Part shown: piece by piece, positions 7,450 to 14,076 of the stretch
Layout: every line of letters begins with the position of its first letter
How positions within the stretch are numbered: the first letter of the stretch is position 1
Assembly: GCA_016182725.1 (NCBI GenBank)
Contig: JACPFZ010000019.1
Span: forward strand, 3,046-25,550
DNA: 22,505 nucleotides
Reading direction: 5' to 3'
From: Candidatus Gottesmanbacteria bacterium
GTDB lineage: Bacteria; Patescibacteriota; Microgenomatia; UBA10105; UBA927
Notes under the pieces: generated by a model
What the model was told of the DNA's origin: nothing
Seen by the model: the letters and a program-made list of their open reading frames with translations, nothing else
Databases searched by the model: none
Translations under genes and position numbers: made by a program

Positions 7450-8151
7450 ATGGGAACGCTCTATCTTGTGTCAACCCCAATCGGGAATCTTGAAGATATC
7501 ACGATCCGCGCGACGAAGGCCCTCACCGATGCCGATATGATCCTCTCTGAGGATACGCGGCGAACGGGTTTACTTCTTAGAGAACTTAAAATCCGACGAG
7601 CACAACACCTCGTTCGATTCGATGAGCAAATGGAGCAAAATGGAACGCCTCAAGTGATGGAGTGGTTAGACGAGGGAAAAACCGTCGCACTTGTCAGTGA
7701 CGCAGGGACGCCGCTTATTTCCGATCCGGGTTTTGTTCTGGTCCGCGAGGCAATCAAGCGAGGCATACCCGTGGTGAGTATTCCCGGCCCGTCAGCTATT
7801 CTTGCGGCACTCACAAGTTCGGGACTCCCTCCGCAACCGTTTATGTTTCTGGGTTACCCACCCGAAAAACAATCCCACCGCACCAAACTTTTTGGCAACC
7901 TGTTTCAATGTTTTAAAACATTAGAACAAAACCCAACAATTATTTTTTACTGTGCACCGCATAAACTTATACAGACTCTTTTGGATATGAAGGAAGTTTT
8001 TGGCGATATTGCTATTGTGGTGGCTCGAGAACTGACCAAGGTACACGAAGAACTCTGGCGCGGGAAGATCTCAGAAGCTATTACCTATTTTCAAATACCC
8101 AAGGGAGAATTCGTTCTACTATTCCGAATTGTCAAAAGTCTCACACCTTAG
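7450..8151 (+). CDS. rsmI: 16S rRNA 2'-O-ribose methyltransferase RsmI
   Basis: RsmI methylates the 2'-OH of C1402 in 16S rRNA, in the ribosomal decoding centre, using SAM. The 233-aa protein has the tetrapyrrole-methylase fold with family motifs LYLVSTPIGNLEDIT at the N-terminus, EDTRRTGLLL, and the SAM-binding loop VSDAGTPLISDPG. It ends right after the catalytic domain, without the small C-terminal extension of the ~286-aa E. coli protein. A usual YEAPHR-like motif reads YCAPHK here, with Cys for Glu. The ATG follows closely after an extended -10, so a near-leaderless mRNA is likely. The stop codon is the loop of a small hairpin. Confidence 0.95.
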   Translation: MGTLYLVSTPIGNLEDITIRATKALTDADMILSEDTRRTGLLLRELKIRRAQHLVRFDEQMEQNGTPQVMEWLDEGKTVALVSDAGTPLISDPGFVLVREAIKRGIPVVSIPGPSAILAALTSSGLPPQPFMFLGYPPEKQSHRTKLFGNLFQCFKTLEQNPTIIFYCAPHKLIQTLLDMKEVFGDIAIVVARELTKVHEELWRGKISEAITYFQIPKGEFVLLFRIVKSLTP

Positions 8152-8195
8152 AGGTGTGGTTCCTTACACACCTTGGGAACGAGATAAATTTTTTT
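8142..8195 (+). terminator. Hairpins and T-run after rsmI (convergent with acs)
   Basis: CACACCT (8142-8148) pairs with AGGTGTG (8152-8158), and the loop is exactly the rsmI TAG stop. A second stem, GTTCC/GGAAC (8159-8163/8176-8180), is followed after eight bases by seven T (8189-8195). The second CACACCT (8167-8173) can also pair with AGGTGTG, giving mutually exclusive folds. It is probably the rsmI terminator; on the minus strand only a short T-run follows, so it may stop acs transcripts less well. Confidence 0.5.
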
Positions 8196-9957
8196 AGTAC
8201 TCCTCCAGCGTTGATGTATCGCCGATGGGGAGGCCCATTTCTTTGGCTTTTAAAATCCTGCGCATGATTTTACCGGAGCGGGTTTTGGGAAGTTTATCAA
8301 TAAACTCGATTTCCCGCGGATACGCATGACCGGCGAGATGCTTCTTTACGTATTCTTGAAGTTCACCAATGAGTTGATCTTTCTCACGTTTTGTTTTTTC
8401 TTGATAACCCTTTTCTAACACCACAAACGCTTTGACTATTTCCCCTCGCATGGGATCGGGTTTGCCGATCACCCCTGCCTCTACCACTGCAGGATGCTCG
8501 ACAAGGGCTGATTCCACCTCAAACGGCCCTACCCGCTCTCCGGAGGTTTTGATGACGTCATCAGCCCTTCCAATAAACCAAAAGTAGCCGTCTGTATCTT
8601 TCCATCCGCGATCTCCGGTTATGTACCATTCGACTCGTCGCTTCGCTCCTCGCTCATGGCGAGCCAGGCCTCTGATAAAGTATGATTGATATTTTTGGGG
8701 TCTGCGCCAGATCGTTTTCATCATGGACGGCCACTTTGGCCGCAAAGCAATGTTTCCCTCTTTATTTATTCCGACTTCTTTTCCGTCATCATCAACAATT
8801 GCGGCAACCACACCGGGGATTGGTTTGCCCATGGAGCCGATTTTAATATCCATACAGCGGTAATTAGCTATGCAAATACCGCCGGTTTCCGTCTGCCACC
8901 AGTTGTCGTGGAAGGGCATGCCGAGTGTTTTAATGCTCCATTTAATCGCTTCTGGATTTAAAGGTTCCCCAACAGAACATAGGTACCTTAAGTTACGTAA
9001 GTCAAATTTTTTGAGGAGCTCGCCGTCTTGTGCCATCAGCATCCGGATTGCTGTGGGCGCCGTATACCACACGGTTATTTTGTACTTCTCCAAAAGCTGG
9101 TACCATTTGGGGGGATCAAACCGACCCGCGTAGACAAAAGCACTGACTCCGACTGACCAGCTTCCTAAAATTTCGTACGCAATACCCGTCACCCACCCGG
9201 GATCCGCCGTGCACCAATAGGTGTCATCGTCTTTCAAATCCAGTACCCACTTTGCCGTCATGTATTGCTGTAAAATCGCCCGATGCGTGTGAACGACGCC
9301 TTTGGGCTTACCCGTCGTTCCTGATGTATAGAGCATAAATGCGTACTCATCCGGATCCATGTGCGCAACGGATAACTCGTCACTAGCTTTTTCCAGAGAT
9401 TTCCCAAATTCTTCGGAGTCAACAACAAGGATATGGGCAAGATGGGGAAGATGGCGACGAACTTTGTCCACGCGCTCTTTTAACTCTTTATTGGTAATAA
9501 GCACTTTTGTCTCGCTGTTAACGAGTCGGTCTTCCAATGCTTTCTCTTGGAACGCACTAAAGAGCGTGCCGGCAATGGCGCCGATTTTCAAAATACCTAA
9601 AAAAGAGAAGTACAACTCTGGAATACGGGGAAGGAAAATAAATACCCGATCGCCGCGCTCAACCCCTACCTCCTTGAGGACATTGCCGACTTTATTGGAA
9701 AGAAGACTTAATTCTTCAAACGTAAACTTAGACTCGCTGCCGTCTTCCCCTTCCCAATACAAGGCAATTTTGTTTTTCCGCCAAGTCTGAAGATGACGAT
9801 CCACCGCGTTATACGCAGCGTTTATTTTCCCGTCAAACCAGTCTAATTCTTTGCGAACAAATTTCCAGTCGAAGGTTCGGTACGTCTCTTCGTAGTTCTC
9901 GAGGTTAGGCGCTGGTTCGAGATCTTTTACCGTTTTTTTATACGTCTCAACCTTCAT
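8194..9957 (-). CDS. acs: AMP-forming acetyl-CoA synthetase (acyl-CoA ligase)
   Basis: It activates acetate, or a related short acid, to acyl-CoA via an acyl-adenylate in the cytoplasm. The 587-aa ANL-superfamily protein has the adenylation motifs YTSGTTGKPKGVVHTH (residues ~210-225), WWQTETGG, and YITGDRGWKDTDGYFWFIGR with the hinge Asp. The C-terminal PKTRSGKIMRR carries the catalytic Lys that is acetylated in regulated homologues. Overall it is closest in style to Bacillus-type AcsA. Between SYFI and WYITGD lies an extra RGLARHERGAKRRVE stretch (about residues 429-443) encoded by GC-rich inverted-repeat DNA. The ATG overlaps the fbp stop (ATGA), indicating translational coupling. It is the last gene of the gluconeogenic run. 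Substrate specificity is inferred from motifs only. Confidence 0.9.
   Translation of the reverse strand: MKVETYKKTVKDLEPAPNLENYEETYRTFDWKFVRKELDWFDGKINAAYNAVDRHLQTWRKNKIALYWEGEDGSESKFTFEELSLLSNKVGNVLKEVGVERGDRVFIFLPRIPELYFSFLGILKIGAIAGTLFSAFQEKALEDRLVNSETKVLITNKELKERVDKVRRHLPHLAHILVVDSEEFGKSLEKASDELSVAHMDPDEYAFMLYTSGTTGKPKGVVHTHRAILQQYMTAKWVLDLKDDDTYWCTADPGWVTGIAYEILGSWSVGVSAFVYAGRFDPPKWYQLLEKYKITVWYTAPTAIRMLMAQDGELLKKFDLRNLRYLCSVGEPLNPEAIKWSIKTLGMPFHDNWWQTETGGICIANYRCMDIKIGSMGKPIPGVVAAIVDDDGKEVGINKEGNIALRPKWPSMMKTIWRRPQKYQSYFIRGLARHERGAKRRVEWYITGDRGWKDTDGYFWFIGRADDVIKTSGERVGPFEVESALVEHPAVVEAGVIGKPDPMRGEIVKAFVVLEKGYQEKTKREKDQLIGELQEYVKKHLAGHAYPREIEFIDKLPKTRSGKIMRRILKAKEMGLPIGDTSTLEEY
8630..8668. 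repeat. GC-rich hairpin segment inserted in frame in acs
   Basis: The stretch contains CTCGC-TCATG-GCGAG (8650-8664) preceded by the quasi-repetitive CGTCGCTTCGCTCC. It codes for the Arg/Glu-rich insert between the acs residues SYFI and WYITGD, a place where homologues usually have only a short turn. Base composition is richer in GC than the flanks. A further CTCGCC-AAG-GGCGAG hairpin lies at 22031-22045 but is not an exact copy. Confidence 0.4.
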
Positions 9958-11066
9958 TTTTTGGGACTCCGCGTCACAAACTTTGCATCCAAGCGCTTAA
10001 GGTTTTCCACCACGCCGGTGTATTCCATTTCATCATGCGGCCCCATCGCAGGATTGAAAAATCCCTGGTCGCGAAGCTCCAGGGTTTTCCGCGCTGCTTT
10101 GTCACGAATATGATTCCAGAATGGCTGGTCAAATAAATCTACGGATTCCGTTAGTTTCCCTTCATGCACGCAGTATCCGGCGGCAGACACAATCGTTGGC
10201 CCGTCAAAAAAGGAAATAATCGAGTTTTGAACAACCGGCATCACTGCTACATGATGCGATCCCCGATTGTCGCCGAGCGTGTAGTGTGCCCGCGCCCATG
10301 GGGAAAGAATTTCGCCTGTTGACGGAAACATTTTTTGGCTGCGGACTATGGCCACCGGATCGTCTTTCCCCACATACTTACCGGCGATATTGTGAAGTCT
10401 ACTTGTTGACGCAACAGCAGCAGTCAGCCCGCCGGCATTCTCCACTACGCTTTCGATGACATAGCGGTTCGGGTCGCGCAGAAGTGTTGCGATGTCGTAG
10501 TAATCCTGGGGAACTTTCAGTGTAATGACTTTGTCCGCCTCTGTATAATTGACGTCCATAATGTTATACGTAAAACCGGCGTGCATTTCCGGAGCAAGAA
10601 GTAAACCCGCATTGTGATACGGGTCGGCAAAACAGCTGAATAATGGGTAATTAAATACACCGGGTCCGCATTTGTCGCCGGCAAACACAATAAATGGTTC
10701 AGCCGGACGCTCTTCAAATTCCACTTCGCAGGACCCGGGCCCCATACCGCGAACGTTGCCGGAAAATGCGTCTTTCAACAGATCCTGCCCTGCGCCGTAG
10801 AGTCCCTGACTTTTGGCAATGTTGGTGGTTTCTACAAAGGTATCCCAGGCAAACTTGTGAATGTCAGCGTGATCCACCCCATACGTATGCACCATGAGGA
10901 GGGCGATGTCATCGCCCGTAAAAGTTACACGACCGTCGCTTAAAAGACCGCTCTTGACTGCGTCTGCGAGACGCTCTTTGGCCATCGCAACCATCGCCTC
11001 ACTAGGCCTGTTGTGGCCGCCGACAGATCCAGTGTCTGCTTTTATGAGAGAAAGCGTGGTTTTCAT
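9954..11066 (-). CDS. fbp: Bifunctional fructose-1,6-bisphosphate aldolase/phosphatase (archaeal type)
   Basis: This enzyme condenses dihydroxyacetone phosphate and glyceraldehyde-3-phosphate and then removes the 1-phosphate, giving fructose-6-phosphate in one active site. It commits carbon to gluconeogenesis. The 370-aa protein fits the family. The N-terminal metal and phosphate residues appear in LIKADTGSVGGHNRPS. The aldolase pair, Schiff-base Lys and catalytic Tyr, appears as KYVGKDDP (Y231, K234), matching the Tyr229/Lys232 spacing of the Thermoproteus enzyme. GDKCGPGVFNYPLF, GDNRGSHHVAVMPVV and DGPTIVSAAGYCV are further family blocks. It has one of the two best Shine-Dalgarno sequences in the window, GGAGGT five bases before ATG. 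It follows gpmI after 86 bp of AT-rich DNA and overlaps acs by four bases. Confidence 0.95.
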   Translation of the reverse strand: MKTTLSLIKADTGSVGGHNRPSEAMVAMAKERLADAVKSGLLSDGRVTFTGDDIALLMVHTYGVDHADIHKFAWDTFVETTNIAKSQGLYGAGQDLLKDAFSGNVRGMGPGSCEVEFEERPAEPFIVFAGDKCGPGVFNYPLFSCFADPYHNAGLLLAPEMHAGFTYNIMDVNYTEADKVITLKVPQDYYDIATLLRDPNRYVIESVVENAGGLTAAVASTSRLHNIAGKYVGKDDPVAIVRSQKMFPSTGEILSPWARAHYTLGDNRGSHHVAVMPVVQNSIISFFDGPTIVSAAGYCVHEGKLTESVDLFDQPFWNHIRDKAARKTLELRDQGFFNPAMGPHDEMEYTGVVENLKRLDAKFVTRSPKK

Positions 11067-11071
11067 GGTCT

Positions 11072-11077
11072 ACCTCC
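11072..11077 (-). promoter_or_regulatory. Strong ribosome binding site of fbp
   Basis: On the minus strand GGAGGT sits five bases before the fbp ATG, with TATAAA directly upstream (a possible -10, with TTACAA 19 bases further up). Most genes of this run lack a recognisable Shine-Dalgarno sequence, so fbp appears set for separate or stronger translation. Confidence 0.65.
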
Positions 11078-11098
11078 TTTATACTGAAAATTTTGTTG

Positions 11099-11152
11099 AA
11101 ATTTGTAATTTCATAAAATTTACTTCATATTCATTCATAAATTACAAAATTT
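11099..11152. repeat. AT-rich long inverted repeat between gpmI and fbp
   Basis: AAATTTGTAATTT (11099-11111) and AAATTACAAAATTT (11139-11152) are near-perfect reverse complements around a 27-base spacer, directly after the gpmI stop. There is no GC-rich stem or following T-run, so it does not look like a classic terminator. It may be a cruciform, an mRNA-stabilising stem, or a protein site. Confidence 0.5.
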
Positions 11153-12796
11153 TTAGTGTGAAGGTAGGACATCAATCAATAAATTATTGCCCGTCATTTC
11201 TGTAGGAATTTGCATATGGCGATGGGCCAAAATCGTTGGTGCGATATCAGCAAGTTTTCCAGAAGGCAGTGTTTGAGGATAATTATCAAAAATATGGTCA
11301 ATCATAATAAATGGTACCGGAAACGTGCTATGCTCGGTGTCCATTTCACCATTGGGTCCAAGCATCTCTTCCACGTTACCATGATCTCCTGTAACGATGC
11401 AAGTGCCTTCTCTTGCTAACACCTCGGGAACAATTCTTCCCACGCAACTATCCGTAACTTCACACGCACGGATCGCAGATGCGATATTGCCTGTATGCGC
11501 CACCATGTCCGGATTGGCAAAATTAATAACCATAAATGAATACACAGCAATAGACAGCCGATCAAGAAGTTTTTCTGTCAACTCCAATGCGCTCATTTCC
11601 GGCTTTAGGTCATACGTCGCTACCTTTGGTGATGGTACAATCAAGTGGTCTTCGCCGAAAAAGGGGTCTTCTCGCATGCCATTAAAGTAGTACGTCACGA
11701 ATCGCTCTTTTTCCGTTTCTGCAAGCCGTAGCTGACGAAGATTATTGTCGGCAAACACTCTCCCTAGCGGCATCTTCACCACTTGTGGCGGAAACGCAAT
11801 CGTGCAAGGGAGGTTTCGTTCATACTCAGTCATGGTGACGAAAAATAAATTAGGAAGAACGACAGACCGCGTGAATGGCTTCGTTCTGCTGTCAATCTCT
11901 ATAATATGTTTGTGATAATACTTGACGGCATAGGGATCAAATGAAATAGTGCCACCACGGGTTTCAAAATCGGCAAGGACAAAGGCGTGCGTCAATTGCC
12001 TGGGGCGATCAATGCGAAAGTTGAAAAATATGACGGCATCGTGATTGGCAATGCGCGGATACGGTTTGCCCGTTGGGTCTAAAATTGCCGTCGGCTCAAT
12101 AAATTCATCAGTTTTTTTTGCCGCATACGCTTGGGTTACCGCAGCTTTGGCTGATGGAGCAGTCAGAGGAGGAACCTGTGTTAATGCCTCGTACGCCTTT
12201 TGCGTCCGTTCCCACCGGCCATCTCGATCCATGGCGTAGTATCTGCCCATAATGGTCGCGACTTTCCCTACGCCAATGTGTGCAAGCTTCTCTTCTGCTT
12301 CCGCCAAAAAACGGCTGGCAGCATTGGGCGGGCTGTCTCGACCATCAGTAAACAGATGCAGATAAACACCGCAGTCGCATCCCTGGCGTTTGATAAGTTC
12401 CAAAAGTGCATAGAGATGTTCACGGTTGCTGTGCACCCCGCCATCACCGATAAGCCCCATAATGTGAAGATTCGACCTATGGGAAGTGGCGTACCGCAAG
12501 GCACCAATAAATGCCTCATTTTTGTAAAATGAACCATCTGCGATGGCCATATTAATGCGTGGGAGATCCTGGTAGACAATTCTGCCGGCCCCGATGTTGA
12601 TGTGTCCTGTTTCGGTATTTCCATCTTCACCAGCAGGCAAGCCAACCGCTTCACCCGAAGCGACAAGTTCCGTATGGGGATACGATACCCAGTAACGGGG
12701 AATGTGGATAAGTTTGGCTAAAGAGATAGCATTTCCCGGACCCGGTGGCGCAATTCCCCACCCATCAAGCACGATAAGAACAACGGGTTTTGGCAT
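11153..12796 (-). CDS. gpmI: 2,3-bisphosphoglycerate-independent phosphoglycerate mutase
   Basis: It interconverts 2- and 3-phosphoglycerate using two metal ions (usually Mn) and a covalent phospho-enzyme. The 547-aa protein has the alkaline-phosphatase-superfamily core with an inserted transferase domain. Metal ligands are seen in VLDGWGIAP, NPDMVAHTGN, VTGDHGNVEE and EHSTFPVPF. Substrate residues are seen in GDGGVHSN, TDGRDSPP, MGRYYAMDRDGRWER, NFRIDRPRQLT and AETEK. The nucleophile motif, usually GNSEVGH with Ser, reads GNTETGH, so Thr occupies the serine position. It is longer than the common ~510 aa, mostly around FETRGGTISFDPYAVKYYH. The ATG is four bases after the eno stop, with no Shine-Dalgarno, implying translational coupling. 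Confidence 0.95.
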   Translation of the reverse strand: MPKPVVLIVLDGWGIAPPGPGNAISLAKLIHIPRYWVSYPHTELVASGEAVGLPAGEDGNTETGHINIGAGRIVYQDLPRINMAIADGSFYKNEAFIGALRYATSHRSNLHIMGLIGDGGVHSNREHLYALLELIKRQGCDCGVYLHLFTDGRDSPPNAASRFLAEAEEKLAHIGVGKVATIMGRYYAMDRDGRWERTQKAYEALTQVPPLTAPSAKAAVTQAYAAKKTDEFIEPTAILDPTGKPYPRIANHDAVIFFNFRIDRPRQLTHAFVLADFETRGGTISFDPYAVKYYHKHIIEIDSRTKPFTRSVVLPNLFFVTMTEYERNLPCTIAFPPQVVKMPLGRVFADNNLRQLRLAETEKERFVTYYFNGMREDPFFGEDHLIVPSPKVATYDLKPEMSALELTEKLLDRLSIAVYSFMVINFANPDMVAHTGNIASAIRACEVTDSCVGRIVPEVLAREGTCIVTGDHGNVEEMLGPNGEMDTEHSTFPVPFIMIDHIFDNYPQTLPSGKLADIAPTILAHRHMQIPTEMTGNNLLIDVLPSH

Positions 12797-12800
12797 ACTT

Positions 12801-14072
12801 TTATTTTTGAGGAAATATTTCTGATTCTATCTGCAGTAATCGGTTGTATTTTGCCACACGTTCACCCCTGGCAGGTGCTCCAAATTTTACATAGCTTGAT
12901 TGAATAGCAACGGCAAGATCCGCAATAAATGTATCGTTGGTTTCCCCACTTCTGTGCGATACGATAGTTTTCATATCATGTTTCTTTGCTACCACCACGA
13001 CTGCTAAAAATTCCGAAAGGGTCCCAATTTGATTGGGTTTGAGAAGTATCGCCGAACATGCCTTTTCAGCGATGGCTTTTTCTAAGCGTTTGGGATTGGT
13101 CGCTAAAAGATCATCACCTACAATGAGCATGTCTGCTCCCAAAAGTTTCGTAATTTCTGTCCAATTCGCCCAATCATCTTCTTCAATCGGGTCCTCAAGA
13201 AGCAGTAGCCGATATTTTGCATGAAGATCTCTGAAATATTCAATGAATTCTTTGGTGCTAAACGCAAGCGGACGATCCTTGATCTGATATCCCCGGTCCG
13301 TTTTGAAATAACTCGCTGCGACATCTAATCCAAGAAACACGTCAACGCCAAACTTATACGGGGTCTGACGAATACCTTCAATTACAATCTCCAGTGCATC
13401 AAGATTGGTAAACAAATTTGGCGCAAAACCGCCCTCATCACCAATAGAATGCACCGCATTCCTGTAGGTTAAAATTTTTTTAATGGATTGATAAATTTCT
13501 TCTCCGATTTCCAATGCTTCGTGATAGGGTTTGTTGGTCGCCGGTACGACATGAAATTCCTGAAAATCCAAGTTTCCTGCGCCGTGCTTGCCACCGTTGA
13601 TCACATTAAATGTCGGCGTAGGCATACGCTCAATAGAAGTAGGAAGCGATCCGCCAAATAACATATTGAGATATTTATATAAAGGCATACGCTTATGATT
13701 GGCAGCTGCTACTGCTACTGCGAGAGATACACTTAATATGCTGTTTGCGCCAAGTTTCGACTTATTCGGCGTCCCGTCCAAATCCACCATGGTTTTATCA
13801 ATAAGCCCTTGGTTTTCCGCGTCCATGTTTTTGAGTTTTAAACCAATGACAGTATTAACATTGTTTACCGCCTTAAGAACGCCCATGCCGCCGTAGCGTT
13901 TTGGATCTCCGTCGCGCAGTTCCATCGCTTCGTATTTTCCAATACTGGCTCCTGCGGGCATAGATGCGGTTCCCCGATAGCCGCTGTCTAAAACCACCGT
14001 AGTCTCAATAGTCGGAGTACCGCGAGAGTCAAGAATTTCTCCTGCATGAACGGAATAAATCTTGGAATCCAT
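12801..14072 (-). CDS. eno: Enolase (phosphopyruvate hydratase)
   Basis: Enolase reversibly converts 2-phosphoglycerate and phosphoenolpyruvate; in this operon it would mainly run from PEP upward. The 423-aa protein has all major catalytic elements: metal ligands in LGLDVAAS, LLLEDPIEEDDW and VGDDLLATNPKR, general base Lys in LLKPNQIGT, Glu in GDEGGFAPN, His in NGGKHGAG and the SHRSGETNDTFIADL block. The mobile loop usually written PSGASTG is PAGASIG here; the Mg-binding Ser (Ser39 in yeast) is kept. The start is four bases after the ppsA stop, and gpmI follows four bases downstream. Confidence 0.97.
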   Translation of the reverse strand: MDSKIYSVHAGEILDSRGTPTIETTVVLDSGYRGTASMPAGASIGKYEAMELRDGDPKRYGGMGVLKAVNNVNTVIGLKLKNMDAENQGLIDKTMVDLDGTPNKSKLGANSILSVSLAVAVAAANHKRMPLYKYLNMLFGGSLPTSIERMPTPTFNVINGGKHGAGNLDFQEFHVVPATNKPYHEALEIGEEIYQSIKKILTYRNAVHSIGDEGGFAPNLFTNLDALEIVIEGIRQTPYKFGVDVFLGLDVAASYFKTDRGYQIKDRPLAFSTKEFIEYFRDLHAKYRLLLLEDPIEEDDWANWTEITKLLGADMLIVGDDLLATNPKRLEKAIAEKACSAILLKPNQIGTLSEFLAVVVVAKKHDMKTIVSHRSGETNDTFIADLAVAIQSSYVKFGAPARGERVAKYNRLLQIESEIFPQK

Positions 14073-14076
14073 ATTT

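Noticed and set aside
12801..14072. Enolase loop PAGASIG as a loss of the active site
   Set aside because: The Mg-binding Ser and all other catalytic residues are kept, so this is a mild variation.
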